This document shows, one piece after another, positions 25,047 through 36,099 of a DNA stretch of 64,000 nt. The notes under the pieces were generated by a model. It was not told the DNA's origin, ran no database searches, and saw only the letters and a program-made list of their open reading frames with translations. The position numbers and the translations under genes were made by a program. The stretch is from Stictocephala bisonia (Eukaryota > Arthropoda > Insecta > Hemiptera > Membracidae): NCBI GenBank assembly GCA_035578905.1, contig JAQJVL010000534.1:186001-250000 (forward strand), in the 5' to 3' direction. Numbering within the stretch: the first letter of the stretch is position 1; each line of letters opens with the position of its first letter.

Positions 25047-26600
25047 GCAGTTTTTGATAATGTTTAATGCTATTTTAGGTCTCCTCAATAGTTGTCACTA
25101 GAATTGAATTTCGTAAACGATCGTGGGCTGTCAAAGTTCATTACAGGACATCGTTCACAAATCTACAATTATATTCAAACTAAGCAGATACGCAATTAAA
25201 TAATATTTACAGAACCTAACGTAGCTTGTACAATGGTCTTTCAGAGCTCTAGAGGCTATTTGTCCCAGAAATAATTTAAATTCACGACAAATAACATAAA
25301 AAAATATATTGCATTTCTTAATTTATCTTATTTTGCGTTCATACCAATAAGACACCTGTTAATAGTATGAATTACTATTTACTTAATGAGTTACTATTTA
25401 ATTAAACCAAAAACTCATTATATTAAAAATTATTATTTTAGTTTTTAATTACATAGAAGTACTAATTAGCGACAAACACTGAACCAATGTCAGCTTGTTA
25501 CGTCGTAATTGTGAACTGATGGCAAGACATCATCAAGGAAGAGAACTTACGTTCATCAGAAAACTTACAAGGTACTTATTTTCCGAGGTCAGTCTGATTT
25601 ATGCTTCATCTGTGATAATTTGATTAAAAGCATATCACATTTGTATATTCAGTTCAACTAATTTAATACGTCACTGTTAGTGTGCTTTGAATATGAATAT
25701 ATAATTTATTTGACAAAGTTAAGTTTTAAAATATTTTATTAAAACTGCTACCAAATAAAACGACACTTTCCAATTATTCTAGCATGTTGTATATTCATTT
25801 TATTATGCCTAGGCACAACAGTTATCCCACCTCATGCACAAGGCCAATACGAAAAAATATTAAAATATATCTTGTAGTTGGTTAACCTTTATTTTTAGTT
25901 TAGTTAATTGAAAAGTAGGAAAAATTACTTGAAGAAGTTATTAGGTGTAAGAGCTGACTTTGTGATCCTAACCTCACTAATTCTTAGATTATTTTGTATC
26001 AATAAAGACTATTATACTATTGTACTAAAGAACTTTACAGTATATTGTATCATTTTTTATAATTTTTGAAATTACATGAAACGATTTTGTGACAAGTGGA
26101 GAAAAATAGTCACTCGTGAGAACAGAAATTATTTCCAAGCGTGGTAGCGATCACAGGCCTCAGAAGGATGACACTGGTGGACTGCAACGATAAAACTGAC
26201 GTCCATCATGTGGATTGGACTCATGTTTACAAAGAAATACCTTATCCAGCCCCTTGATGGGCATACGTATTTCCTTTCCCAACAATAATAAACGGTTACT
26301 TTCATTGACATCTGTGCGTATCATACTTTGCATTAGATAACTATTGCTTAAAAAAATTCAATGTAATTGCATCAATCAGGTTTAAGATAAAGAAAAAACC
26401 AAACTGAAACAAAAATTTTAAATTAATATCCAAGTTTGAAATCACTATACTTGAACACTTATACTACCTATTGTAAACATAGCTACTAAAAACACCAATA
26501 CAACAGTTTTAAATCGATTTTATTTGCTTTTAGCAAGAACAGGAAAAGACGCACACTTTATGAATTCAAGTGTGGTAATTTTATCATCTCTCACCTGGTT
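23640..26600. other. AT-rich DNA with a (TA)n tract, no recognised gene
   Basis: A (TA)n microsatellite occupies about 25005-25044. Otherwise no gene or transposon was recognised. A short GTGAAGTTAG-type duplication lies around 24465-24515. A 60-codon minus-strand frame at 26129-26311 has no family features. Confidence 0.45.
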
Positions 26601-26627
26601 TATTTTACTTTGAATAAACTACTATCT

Positions 26628-26898
26628 TCATTTTGTGTTGATGTCAGTTTTTATTTTATTTTCATTTTCTGCGCTACTTATTCCTACGTGTGTATTGATC
26701 TGTTCGTCCCTGAGACTTTTGATAAATGCATAAATGTTGGGATGAGAAGATTCATAGGCAGCATTAAACCTCAAATGGAAACTCTCACAGGCATTTTTCG
26801 TTCTCCACAATGAAGTCAAGTGATCTGCCCATATACTTTTTGGAAACGGTGCACATCCTTCCTCATCATTGCAGTTATCTGTTAAATGATCCGTAAAA
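26628..26898 (-). pseudogene. MULE-type transposase C-terminal fragment
   Basis: The minus strand from 26898 stays open for about 90 codons. It encodes a CAPFPKSIWADHL segment followed by TKNACESFHLRFN and SSHPNIYAFIKSL. The N-N-x-x-E-S-F-H...HPNI(Y/F).FI pattern is characteristic of insect Mutator-like transposases, near the end of the DDE domain. The frame ends at a stop at 26628 after a short tail. No upstream catalytic domain or long terminal repeats were found, so this is an isolated fragment. Confidence 0.55.
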
Positions 26899-27157
26899 AT
26901 AGTGAGTTACTCATACTGGGGTACACATCAAGTCAGTGAACACGTAGGGAACAACTTTGGGATTTAGCAACGTTAGCCCAAAAATGTAGTGCAGCCAATA
27001 GCCCATATCTTCATAATTACATCTGTATATTGTAGCTAAAACGGTTTTCTGTATCTTTCGCCACCTAAAGTGTGCAACATAGGTTACTGAAATAAAGATA
27101 TAGAGTTACAACAATCCAAAAGTGTAGAACGTTATTTTTAGTAAAAGTACTAAAAAT

Positions 27158-27260
27158 AATAGCATTTTAATACAATACAATACAATACAATACAATACAA
27201 TACAATACAATACAATACAATACAATACAATACAATACAATACAATACAATAGCATTTTA
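27158..27260. repeat. (ATACA)n pentanucleotide array with flanking direct repeats
   Basis: About 16 units of TACAA occupy 27170-27251. The 13-mer AATAGCATTTTAA lies immediately on both sides (about 27158 and 27248), so the array appears to have expanded between two copies of a short direct repeat. Confidence 0.95.
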
Positions 27261-27261
27261 A

Positions 27262-29290
27262 AGTAAATGCATAATTTATATTATTTTATAAATAGAATTG
27301 GTTATTAAATAAATAACGATTATTTACTTAGTTGTGTAAGCTGACTAAATAATCCGTTCTGTTAATTCCTGTATATCGTCTATTGTACAGCCGGCGGCAG
27401 GATCACCACAGAGAGGTGGCGCAACTTGTTTCTCTTCTTATACCTACGATTATGACTAAATCAGTTGATTGAATATTGAAAAAAATATATTAATGTTAAT
27501 GTCAAAAATTTACCTACAATTTATTCACAGACCAATCAAATGTTTGAGCTAACCCTCAATTGTTTTGTATTAATATAATTAAACAGTGGCAAATCATATT
27601 TAAGAGTTGTTATAATCATCACCAACCAATATTTCCTACCGATCTACGAAATTTAATAATTTTCACTCAGTTGTAAGTGTATTAAATAGCAATTTTAATT
27701 AACTGCGTGCAATAAATATTTTCACCTGCCTGACGAACAAACTGAGCAAGTTGCCCAAATGCATATGGCGGAGCTGGCTTCAACTGCCGTAATGTTAGTT
27801 GTATTGGGAAAGTGACTCTTTCTCTGTTCTCTGTGTAGCCAACCAATCCCTCGCCGCTCCCTGCAGAGAGAGAGTTGCCGAGTTCATGCTTGTAATTATT
27901 TGGCCCTGTTTACAAAAGTTGTTTGCTAATTATTGTTGCCGAGTTTGTGCGCATAAACTCATTACCCTCTTCATTATTCGTCTAAGAAAGTTCTGTTGCT
28001 AATTTTTTTAACACTTCTGTATGCATGCCAATAGTGGAGTTGAAACTACGCAAGAATTTATCTTAATTTCGAAAAACTGACAATCCCGATACTCAGTACG
28101 TGGCAATGGAATCAGTTGAGTGGACGCTATTTCGGTTAAAAAGGATTGAGAACGGAGTCCATTGTTATATTTACTACTAAAATTACCCCCCCCCCCCCCG
28201 CTTAATTAGCTTGGATTGTATCTATAAAGTTGTATATATGTTTAGTATAATAATATATGTATAAAATGCTTTATTACTCCTAATTTTCTAATAAAACATT
28301 TGTAAAGTTTAATAAAAGCAATAAAAGAAATAAGATTTTGTTGTTAAAAGATTGGAAGTAATCATGCCAATAAAATGTGTAACAGAATTACAGCTTTCTT
28401 TGTAAGTGGATTGACAATAGCTCTTTGGAGAGTTAGTTTATTACTACGTATCATAGTTTCTGAAATAATGTTTGAACCATCAATGAAAATCTTGTAAGAA
28501 AAACTGGAAAGTTTACTATTATTTCAAACAAATTGTTTTCGAATGCATTGTGATTTTATAAAAACCAAACAGATTGGAGATAATTGTAAATTATTTTAAT
28601 CTGAAATAATACAATTATAGATGGAACGTTTTATAAAAAGTTCCATCTGCCTAAATTTCAGCATGATTGATGTATCACATTCACGTAATAGCTCTCACGA
28701 GAAGTTCGAGAAGCGTTTCTCTGAAAAGTGTTACAAATTGCACGTTAAAACTTTTCAAGCTGTTTCAGTGTTTTCCTTTTCAATCCACGTAACTTGAATT
28801 TGGTTCTAAAATAAATTAAATTGCTGTGATTGTAGAAACTTAATTATAATACAATTTTTGATTCTTTATCAACTAAAGAGAGTTTCTCACAATTGGCTTA
28901 AAAAATACTGACTTCCTAGAGTAATTGATTATAGCTAACGTATTATCACTAAAGTTCAAATGAAAAACATAAATTTTACTAACAGTTAATAATGAACTGT
29001 TTACATACTACACCAAACACCATTTATAATTACAACGATAAAAAACCTCCTTGGACGAAGTATACACGTAATATGACATACTACGTTTACTATGAAGCAG
29101 TGTGTTTCGTAAAGTGTACTTCAGAAATAATGTACCATAGCAATTCTACTTCTGTATTTCGGTATCAACAAACCTTATATACCTTTTAATACTTACACAT
29201 ATCATTTACCTTTATCAAAGAGGTCCCAAAATACACTTAAGTAAAATATAATAAATTATATTTAATTCCTTTTGACATTGTCTATTACGT
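27262..29290. other. Mostly AT-rich DNA without recognised genes
   Basis: No exon was recognised. A GC-richer patch at 27720-27960 contains CCAAT (near 27841) and a short open frame. A poly-C run lies at about 28186-28199. Confidence 0.4.
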
Positions 29291-29300
29291 TACAGTTGCT

Positions 29301-30240
29301 TTACTTTGGCCAAACTAACCCTGTCTCAGGGTGAGAGACAAACTAGTTCCACCTGTTTGTTCTTATAGAAATTCACTACATGTGTTTGTATCCTACACAC
29401 AACTTGAAGGGCAACCTTTGAAACTAGACTACTTACAGTTTACATCCAACGATGTTTACATTCAACAATTTACATTACGGCACATTTCCTACACTTTGGC
29501 TAAACTAACCCTGTCTCTGGTTGAGAGACCAACTAGATCCATCTGTTAGTTCTTATAGAAATTCACTACATGTGTTTTTCTCCTACACACAACTCCAAGG
29601 GCAACCTTTGAAACTAGACTACTTACAGTTTACATCCAACGATGTTTACATTCAACAATTTACATTACGGCACAGTTCCTACACTTTGGCTAAACTAACC
29701 CTGTCTCTGGTTGAGAGACAAACTAGATCCATCTGTTAGTTCTTATAGAAATTCACTACATGTGTTTGTCTCCTACACACAACTCCAAGGGCAACCTTTG
29801 AAACTAGACTACTTGGAGTTTACATCCAACGATGTTTACATTCAACAATTTACATTACGGCACAGTGCCTACACTTTGGCTAAACTAACCCTGTCTCATG
29901 ATGAGAGACAAACTAGTTCCACCTGATTGTTTTCATGGAAATTTACTGCATGTGTTTGTCTCCTACACACAACTCCAATGGAAAACTTTGAAACTAGACT
30001 ACTTAGAGTTTACATCCAACGATGTTTACATTCAACAATTTACATTACGGCACAGTTCCTACACTTTGGCTAAACTAACCCTGTCTCATGATGAGAGACA
30101 AACTAGATCCATCTGTTAATTCTCATGGAAATACACTGCATGTTTTAGTCCCCTACTAACAAACATCTCAGGCAAACTTTGAAACTAGACTACATATAGT
30201 GTACATCCAACTATTTAAACTTAACATTTTGTCTAATGAT
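29301..30240. repeat. 190-bp tandem array, about five copies
   Basis: ACTTTGGC(T/C)AAACTAACC recurs at 29303, 29493, 29683, 29873 and 30063, an exact 190-base spacing. Units contain GAGAGACAAACTAG, CTACACACAACT and GATGTTTACATTCAACAA blocks. The first four units are highly similar and the last decays after about 30120. Each unit happens to hold a ~70-codon open frame, but nothing suggests a protein. Confidence 0.95.
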
Positions 30241-30249
30241 GTGTTTTTG

Positions 30250-30910
30250 TTTACACTACAATATAAATACTGAGCTATCTGTTGACATCGTACTTCAGTA
30301 GTTATTTTAACAACCCTGCCCTAGGATGTGAGGCTTGTTATGAGGTGTATTGTACCTCAGAAACATTTGTCGAAATTATATTCGTTAGAGTTTAGATTCA
30401 ACATTGTCCCTAATATCTAAGTGTTTGTTTTCAATTTTAAACTTAACTCTTTGTTTCATGGCAATGAAACCGGTATTATTATCTGAAACAAGCCACGTCG
30501 AAACGAACATTTTTGGCTCCAAGGATTTAAAATTTTTTTGAGGTTTTTGACCACGAGAAATCGATTGGTATCGGTCTAAACCCAGGAAAAATTCTTATTT
30601 CTGCCCCAGAGACTCCTAGACGTCCCGTGTGGGAATTATTTAATAATTTATTGTTCAGACGATCATGTGTGCTTTGATTACTTACTTGTCCATATGTGGT
30701 GAAAATATTTAATATTTTATTATATTTTTGAACATGTTTTGTGTTTAATTCCAACTTATATACTTTACCACATTGTTTTTTTTACTACCAGTGTTTTTAT
30801 TTTTAACTGCTTATTAATTAGGCAATGTTAAACTAATATACCCAAGTGGTGCATCGAATTAAAGGCATTCTTCTTCATTAAACTAATATACCATCAGGGT
30901 TTAGAAGAGA
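30250..30910. other. AT-rich DNA, no recognised gene
   Basis: No family was recognised. A 75-codon minus-strand frame at 30527-30754 has no detectable features. Confidence 0.4.
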
Positions 30911-30916
30911 CTATGC

Positions 30917-31690
30917 TTAAAATCAAAATCAAAATATATTTATTTTGTAGTGGACAATTATACAATTGTATTACAATGGTCATGTATAAAGAATTAATGT
31001 TATAACAATTAAAGTTAGGTTATTATAGCTTAAATTAAATTTCTATTAATTAATAATATTTGTTTACATATTTGTCATTAATAAAACCTATTGTTCCATT
31101 AGAAATTCCTCAACAGTGTAAAAAGCTCCACTTAACAAGAAGTGCTGCAGGGAAGATTTAAATTGCTTTTCGCATATTTGCTGTTTTATATGGTTAGGCA
31201 GTCTATTAAACAACTTAGGGCCTATATTCTGGGGAAGTGAAGCTGTCAACTCCAATCTATGAGATGACTGTCTGTGTTGATTACAAAATCTTGTACTATA
31301 GTTATGTATATTTGAACCGGTCTGAAATTTTGAAATTTTAAATTTGTAAAATATGATCATTTCATATATGTACAGAGATGATAATTTTAATATTTTAAAT
31401 GATTTAAAGATTTCTTTACAAGAAGTTCTTCTATTTACACCAACCATTACGCGGATTGCCCTTTTTTTGCAAACGGAACACTCGTATTAATGCAGTATGG
31501 GACGCAGGGCCCCAGAGAATAATTCCATATCTCAATCTTGATTCTATTAGTGCCATATAAATTAGTTTCATAATGAAAAAAATTACCATAATTAGAAAAT
31601 CTATTTAGCAAAAATAATTGTGACGATAATTTTGAACAAATACTGTCTATGTGTGAGGTCATGACGAGGCCGTTCTTCCTCACGAGGCGA
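30917..31690 (-). pseudogene. Jockey/CR1-like LINE, 3' end with RT C-terminus
   Basis: Minus-strand segments in order are: TSHIDSICSKLSSQLFLLNR near 31650; a region equivalent to RYGIILWGP around 31530; a segment ending LQK at 31465; and after a one-base shift in an A-run at 31461-31467, VNRRTSCKEIFKS through HRLELTASLPQ to the stop at 31088. This is the thumb and C-terminal region of a Jockey/CR1-type ORF2. A 3' UTR follows and ends in the tail-like ATATTTTGATTTTGATTT at about 30919-30936. The catalytic domains are absent (5' truncation). Two frame changes were seen. Confidence 0.8.
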
Positions 31691-31840
31691 CATGCCTATA
31701 TTCATAAATGGGACCGTAGCAGAGTGCCTTGGTGAGGCCGCAGGCCGAATATTCCACCTCGAGGCCGTAGACCGAGTTCCACTAGAAGCCTGTTGCAGAT
31801 CGTCTTGGCGAGGCCGCAGGCCGAGTTCCACAAAGGGGCT
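31660..31840. repeat. GC-rich imperfect repeat, three GAGGCCG units
   Basis: GAGGCCGCAGGCCGAATATTCCAC (split here as GAGGCCGCAGG plus CCGAATATTCCAC), GAGGCCGTAGACCGAGTTCCAC and GAGGCCGCAGGCCGAGTTCCAC-type units recur near 31734, 31761 and 31812, after a related GAGGCCGTTCTTCCTC near 31674. The base composition is strikingly GC-rich against its AT-rich surroundings. Its function is unknown. Confidence 0.65.
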
Positions 31841-31849
31841 AAAGGTAAA

Positions 31850-33319
31850 CGCGGATTTCCTCCGAAACGAAATTTTGTTAATAACCTACAAGGAAGAGCA
31901 ACAACAAACGGTTCTCAGAATCCTCTTCAATTTGCAAAATTAAACTGAGTGAAACCTATTTTATGCACTTGTAAATAAAGGGAATTATTTTATTTTATTC
32001 TCTTAATTAACAAGTTCATGAAACATTATTTATGATAATTAAAAAAAATCAATTAAATAACTATTTAAGGATGATAAAATAACAATGAATGATAAGAAAG
32101 CCAAGAATTTTATTGAGCAGGTGGCTTGAAAATTGTCAGTGATATATTTTATGACCACGAGGAACTATAAAATATAACTGATACTTAGTTATTTTTAACA
32201 CAGATTAACAAACAGTTTTGTATTATTTTAAGACTTTAATAAATTATTAGAGGTTGTATTATTGAATATCACAAATAAATTAACTACTTGCATTGGTATA
32301 AACTTGATTTAAAAAAAAAATAATTTTAAGACATTAATGAAATTACGAAAATAAAAGATTTAGGCTGTATTTATTTATAGAAATTAAATAAAAAACAGGA
32401 CCTAAATATACAGTAAACGTATAATTTAGACCTACATACTATACAGAATTTATTCACCAACATTTCTCAATACATCCCTCCCATAAGCTCATTATTTCTA
32501 TTCATTTTTACTATCCCTCTGTTTATCAAATCCTAGTAAGATTGTCAAACCTTTCAATTTGCCAAATTGTTTGATTTTTACTTTATACTGACTGGAGATC
32601 ATCAGTGTTTATAGATACTATAAATACCTGAGCAGATACAGAGACAAACAAATTTTATTGATGGCACGTGCTTATAAGGATCCTTGAAACATATAATTAG
32701 AAGTTATACTATTAATTATCAATAAAATTACTAACTATTTACCTCAATAAACATTTGATTAAACCCAAAAACAACAAAAAAGTACTATACATTTTGAAAT
32801 AAATACGGCCTAAAAGATTTACCAAATAAATACCGTAAATACATGGTAAATGTAGACATGTATTTACATGTACATGTAGACTATTTTAAAAATTACATCT
32901 TATCACCACAACTTCTCGTATCTCGGTCTTTCATAACCCCATTGTTTTTATTCATCTTTCTCAACCCTTTGTATTCCACAACCTTTTTAACATTTTTAAA
33001 CAATGCAATTTGACCAATTTAGTGGGGCACTGATTACCTAGTCTAGTATTTATTTCCTAGTCTTGAGAGCAGATAAAATGAAAATCTGTATGTTTTGATT
33101 ATTTACAAAAGTAAAAAAAAACCTTAAAATTATGAAGTCACGTAACAAGAACCAAGTCTTAGCAAGACACATAAAGGTAGTAAAGTTCTTCTTAGCTTCT
33201 GATTAAATACATTTTACATGTTTAGATCTAGTCAACTTTGGAGTCTCATAAACCGTCAGCACGAGCTCTTTTGACTTTACCTTATTACAGTCATTAATTA
33301 GTTAAAATAATAATGGCAG
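31850..33319. repeat. AT-rich DNA with an ancient ~455-bp duplication
   Basis: Several blocks in 32230-32600 reappear in order about 455 bases later. Examples are AGAGGTTGTATTATTGA vs AGAAGTTATACTATTAA, TTTATTCATC/TCATTTTTACTATCCCT-type pyrimidine blocks, and CAATTTGCCAAATT vs CAATTTGACCAATTT. Identity is low, so the duplication is old. No coding potential was seen. Confidence 0.4.
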
Positions 33320-33331
33320 ATTAGTTTTAAG
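33320..33331. repeat. Target-site duplication, left
   Basis: ATTAGTTTTAAG, identical to 36081-36092. Confidence 0.8.
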
Positions 33332-33816
33332 CTAATTTAACTAGGGTTACTTACCCGTTACCGTCAACGATTCTAGTGATGTTTAGTAATTGCTGATTAC
33401 TATAGTTTCGACCTCATTGGGTCATTATCAAATCATACAAGACGTCAGTTTCACAATATCACTTCTGACTTGAAGTTTGTCAATTGCATGTAATTTAAAT
33501 GTAATAATAAAACTGTGGACTTGTAACACATATTCACATTAACACTTATACACATCTATATACTTTACATTTAGCACACTAACACGTATTAAAACTTGTT
33601 GCCGGCCGGCGTTGCGATACCGAACTGACTGGTTTGCATGTTATCGGTTATCACTACCCCTCCCCAATTCTTTGTTGTCCTGTGTTTAAAGACCTGTCTG
33701 ATGATAACTCAATAATTCTATTGAATAATATATGGGAACCGTAATTTAATTTTTCGTTAAGGGTGTCATTTGGATGGTATTTGTATGATTTGTATATTTC
33801 CAGTTCCTCTAATGTG

Positions 33817-34850
33817 TTAAGGAATTGGCTTTTTCTTGCATTTATGTATTATTTCCAGATTTTCACTGAAACTATGGGCATTATGATTGTTTTTAATTAG
33901 ATTCTCAGCAAAAGTTGATTTCTGTTGGCTATGGTTGGGTTTAGGCAGGTGTTCTTTAAATCTAGTTTCAAAGTTTCTACCTGTTTGGCCGACATAGAAT
34001 TTCGGACAGTCAGAGCATTTGAGTTTGTACACGCCAGTACATGTTGACAGAGGCTTGTTTTCCTTATTTGACTGGTTAACTAGTTTACCTAATTTATTCG
34101 ATGTTCTGTAAGCTAATACAATGACATGGGGTTATAATTCACGTTGTAGGCTATAGTTTATTTTGTCATTATATTCAATGGGTACATATTTGGGTTTAAT
34201 ACCTGCATACAAAGAGATGTTGTGAGGGTTATCTTTTTTATTTTTCTGTTTTTTTATTAGTTTGTCAACTATTGAATTTTGGTATCCATTTGCTACTGCG
34301 ATGTACTTAATTATTTTTATTTCATTCTGGTAATTTTCTTCTGATAAAGGCATGGTTAGTAGTCTGTGAATCATACTGTTGTATGCGGCCATTTTATGGG
34401 AGTTAGGGTGATATGAGGTGTAATGTATGGTGCTGTCAGTAGATGTCGGTTTTCTGTAAATTTTGTATTCAAGTTTGTTGTCCACTTTTGTTACTGTTGT
34501 GTCGAGAAAATTTATACTATTGTTTTCTTCAATTTCCAGAGTGAACTTTATTTTTGTGTTTGTACTGTTGAGATGGTTTAGTAGTAGGTTCAACTGTCTT
34601 TTATTGCCATTGTAGATAATGAACGGGTCATCTACATATCGGTGATAGGTCTATGTTTGTTTGAATCTGAAAAGATGAATGGTGATTCAAAGTGGTTAAG
34701 GTATATTTCTGACAGTATGCTAGAAAGGGGGGAAACCCATGGCAGGTCCATCTGTTTGGTTGTAATATTTATCTTGGAAGCGGAAGTAGTTCTGGTCTAA
34801 AACTAGTTTTAAGAGTGTAATCAGTTCTTCAATGGTGTTGTGTGTAAATT
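33817..34850 (-). pseudogene. Penelope-like RT plus GIY-YIG endonuclease, 5'-truncated
   Basis: On the minus strand the sequence opens with the RT motif NQTDGPAMG (about 34737-34761). It continues, with frame changes and a premature stop, through SEIYLNHFESPFI to the catalytic YVDD at 34627-34638. The frame then stays open through NFLDTTVTK and a YRKPTSTD...YHPNSHK segment, typical of the Penelope RT thumb, to a TAA near 34130. The same frame continues into the endonuclease: GVYKLKCSDCPKFYVGQTGR and ETRFKEHL at 34032-33940, the GIY-YIG core. A one-base insertion in an A-run near 33835 shifts the C-terminus. RT fingers and palm N-terminal parts are missing. It cannot encode an active protein as assembled. 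Confidence 0.85.
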
Positions 34851-34854
34851 TTCT

Positions 34855-35725
34855 CGACACAACAGTAACAAAAGTGAACAAACTTGAATACAAAATTTAC
34901 AGAAAACCGACATCTACTGACAGCACCATACATTACACACCCTAACTACATCTACTGACACCTCATATCACCCTAACTCCCATAAAATGGCCGCATACAA
35001 CAGTATGATTCACAGACTACTAACCATACCTTTATCAGAAGAAAATTACCAGAAAGAAATAAAAATAATTAAGTACATCGCAGTAGCAAATGGATACCAA
35101 AGTTCAATAGTTGACAAACTAATAAAAAAAACAGAAAAATAAAAAAGATAACCCTCACAACATCTCTTTGTATGCAGGTATTAAACCCAAATATGTACCC
35201 ATTGAATATAATGACAAAATAAACTATAGCCTACAACGTGAATTATAACCCCATGTCATTGTATTAGCTTACAGAACATCGAATAAATTAGGTAAACTAG
35301 TTAACCAGTCAAATAAGGAAAACAAGCCTCTGTCAACATGTACTGGCGTGTACAAACTCAAATGCTCTGACTGTCCGAAATTCTATGTCGGCCAAACAGG
35401 TAGAAACTTTGAAACTAGATTTAAAGAACACCTGCCTAAACCCAACCATAGCCAACAGAAATCAACTTTTGCTGAGAATCTAATTAAAAACAATCATAAT
35501 GCCCATAGTTTCAGTGAAAATCTGGAAATAATACATAAATGCAAAAAAAGCCGATTCCTTAACACATTAGAGGAACTGGAAATATACAAATCATACAAAT
35601 ACCATCCAAATGACACCCTTAACGAAAAATTAAATTACGGTTCCCATATATTATTCAATAGAATTATTGAGTTATCATCAGACAGGTCTTTAAACACAGG
35701 ACAACAAAGAATTGGGGAGGGGTAG
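34855..35725 (+). pseudogene. Second Penelope-like copy with intact GIY-YIG domain
   Basis: This is the mirror copy of the minus-strand element, truncated further at the 5' end so that RT catalytic motifs are absent. It begins in the RT thumb region (YKIYRKPTSTDS) and carries an extra ~24-base insertion near 34945. It shares the TAA near 35248 with the left copy. From 35348 the frame is open for 125 codons and covers the whole GIY-YIG endonuclease (YKLKCSDCPKFYVGQTGR...RFKEH) and its C-terminal extension, ending at 35725. In Penelope-like elements this endonuclease nicks the target; here it lacks its RT partner. Confidence 0.85.
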
Positions 35726-35934
35726 TGATAACCGATAACATGCAAACCAGTCAGTTCGGTATCGCAACGCCGGCCGGCAACAAGTTTTAATACGTGTCAG
35801 TGTGCTAAATGTAAAGTATTTAGATGTGTATAAGTGTTAATGTGAATATGTGTTACAAGTCCACAGTTTTATTATTACATTTAAATTACATGCAATTGAC
35901 AAACTTCAAGTCAGAAGTGATATTGTGAAACTGA

Positions 35935-35985
35935 CGTCTTGTATGATTTGATAATGACCCAATGAGGTCGAAACTATAGTAATCA
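35935..35985 (+). ncRNA. Hammerhead-like motif in Penelope terminal region
   Basis: The order is TTGATAAT, a helix pairing GACC with GGTC around an AATGA-type loop, then CGAAAC, TATA and GTAA. The last part fits a two-pair stem III (AC/GT) followed by a cleavable A. The core position equivalent to the catalytic G8 reads A, so activity is doubtful. The mirror copy lies at about 33395-33445 on the minus strand. Confidence 0.4.
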
Positions 35986-36080
35986 GCAATTACTAAACAT
36001 CACTAGAATCGTTGACGGTATCGGGTAAATAACCCTAGTTAAATTAGTTACTAAAACGATTCTGGAGGCAAAAAATATGA

Positions 36081-36092
36081 ATTAGTTTTAAG
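36081..36092. repeat. Target-site duplication, right
   Basis: ATTAGTTTTAAG, identical to 33320-33331. Confidence 0.8.
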
Positions 36093-36099
36093 AATCAGA

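Larger units (their letters stand above)
33332..36080. mobile_element. Head-to-head pair of Penelope-like elements in one insertion
   Basis: A minus-oriented copy (33332-34848) and a plus-oriented copy (34849-36080) share a ~1.15-kb inverted repeat, with 5' ends meeting at the centre. The 12-mer ATTAGTTTTAAG flanks the whole unit (33320-33331 and 36081-36092), an intact target-site duplication, so both copies arrived as one event. The junction at about 34845-34855 shows microhomology (TAAATTTT). A ~33-base 3' tail (36048-36080) lies only on the right. Both arms share an identical in-frame TAA upstream of the GIY-YIG domain, so they derive from one defective parent or have been homogenised. 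Confidence 0.85.

Noticed and set aside
28690..28730. Heat-shock element (GAAGTTCGAGAAGCGTTTC)
   Set aside because: Spacing between GAA and TTC units does not fit the nGAAnnTTCn pattern, and no gene lies nearby.
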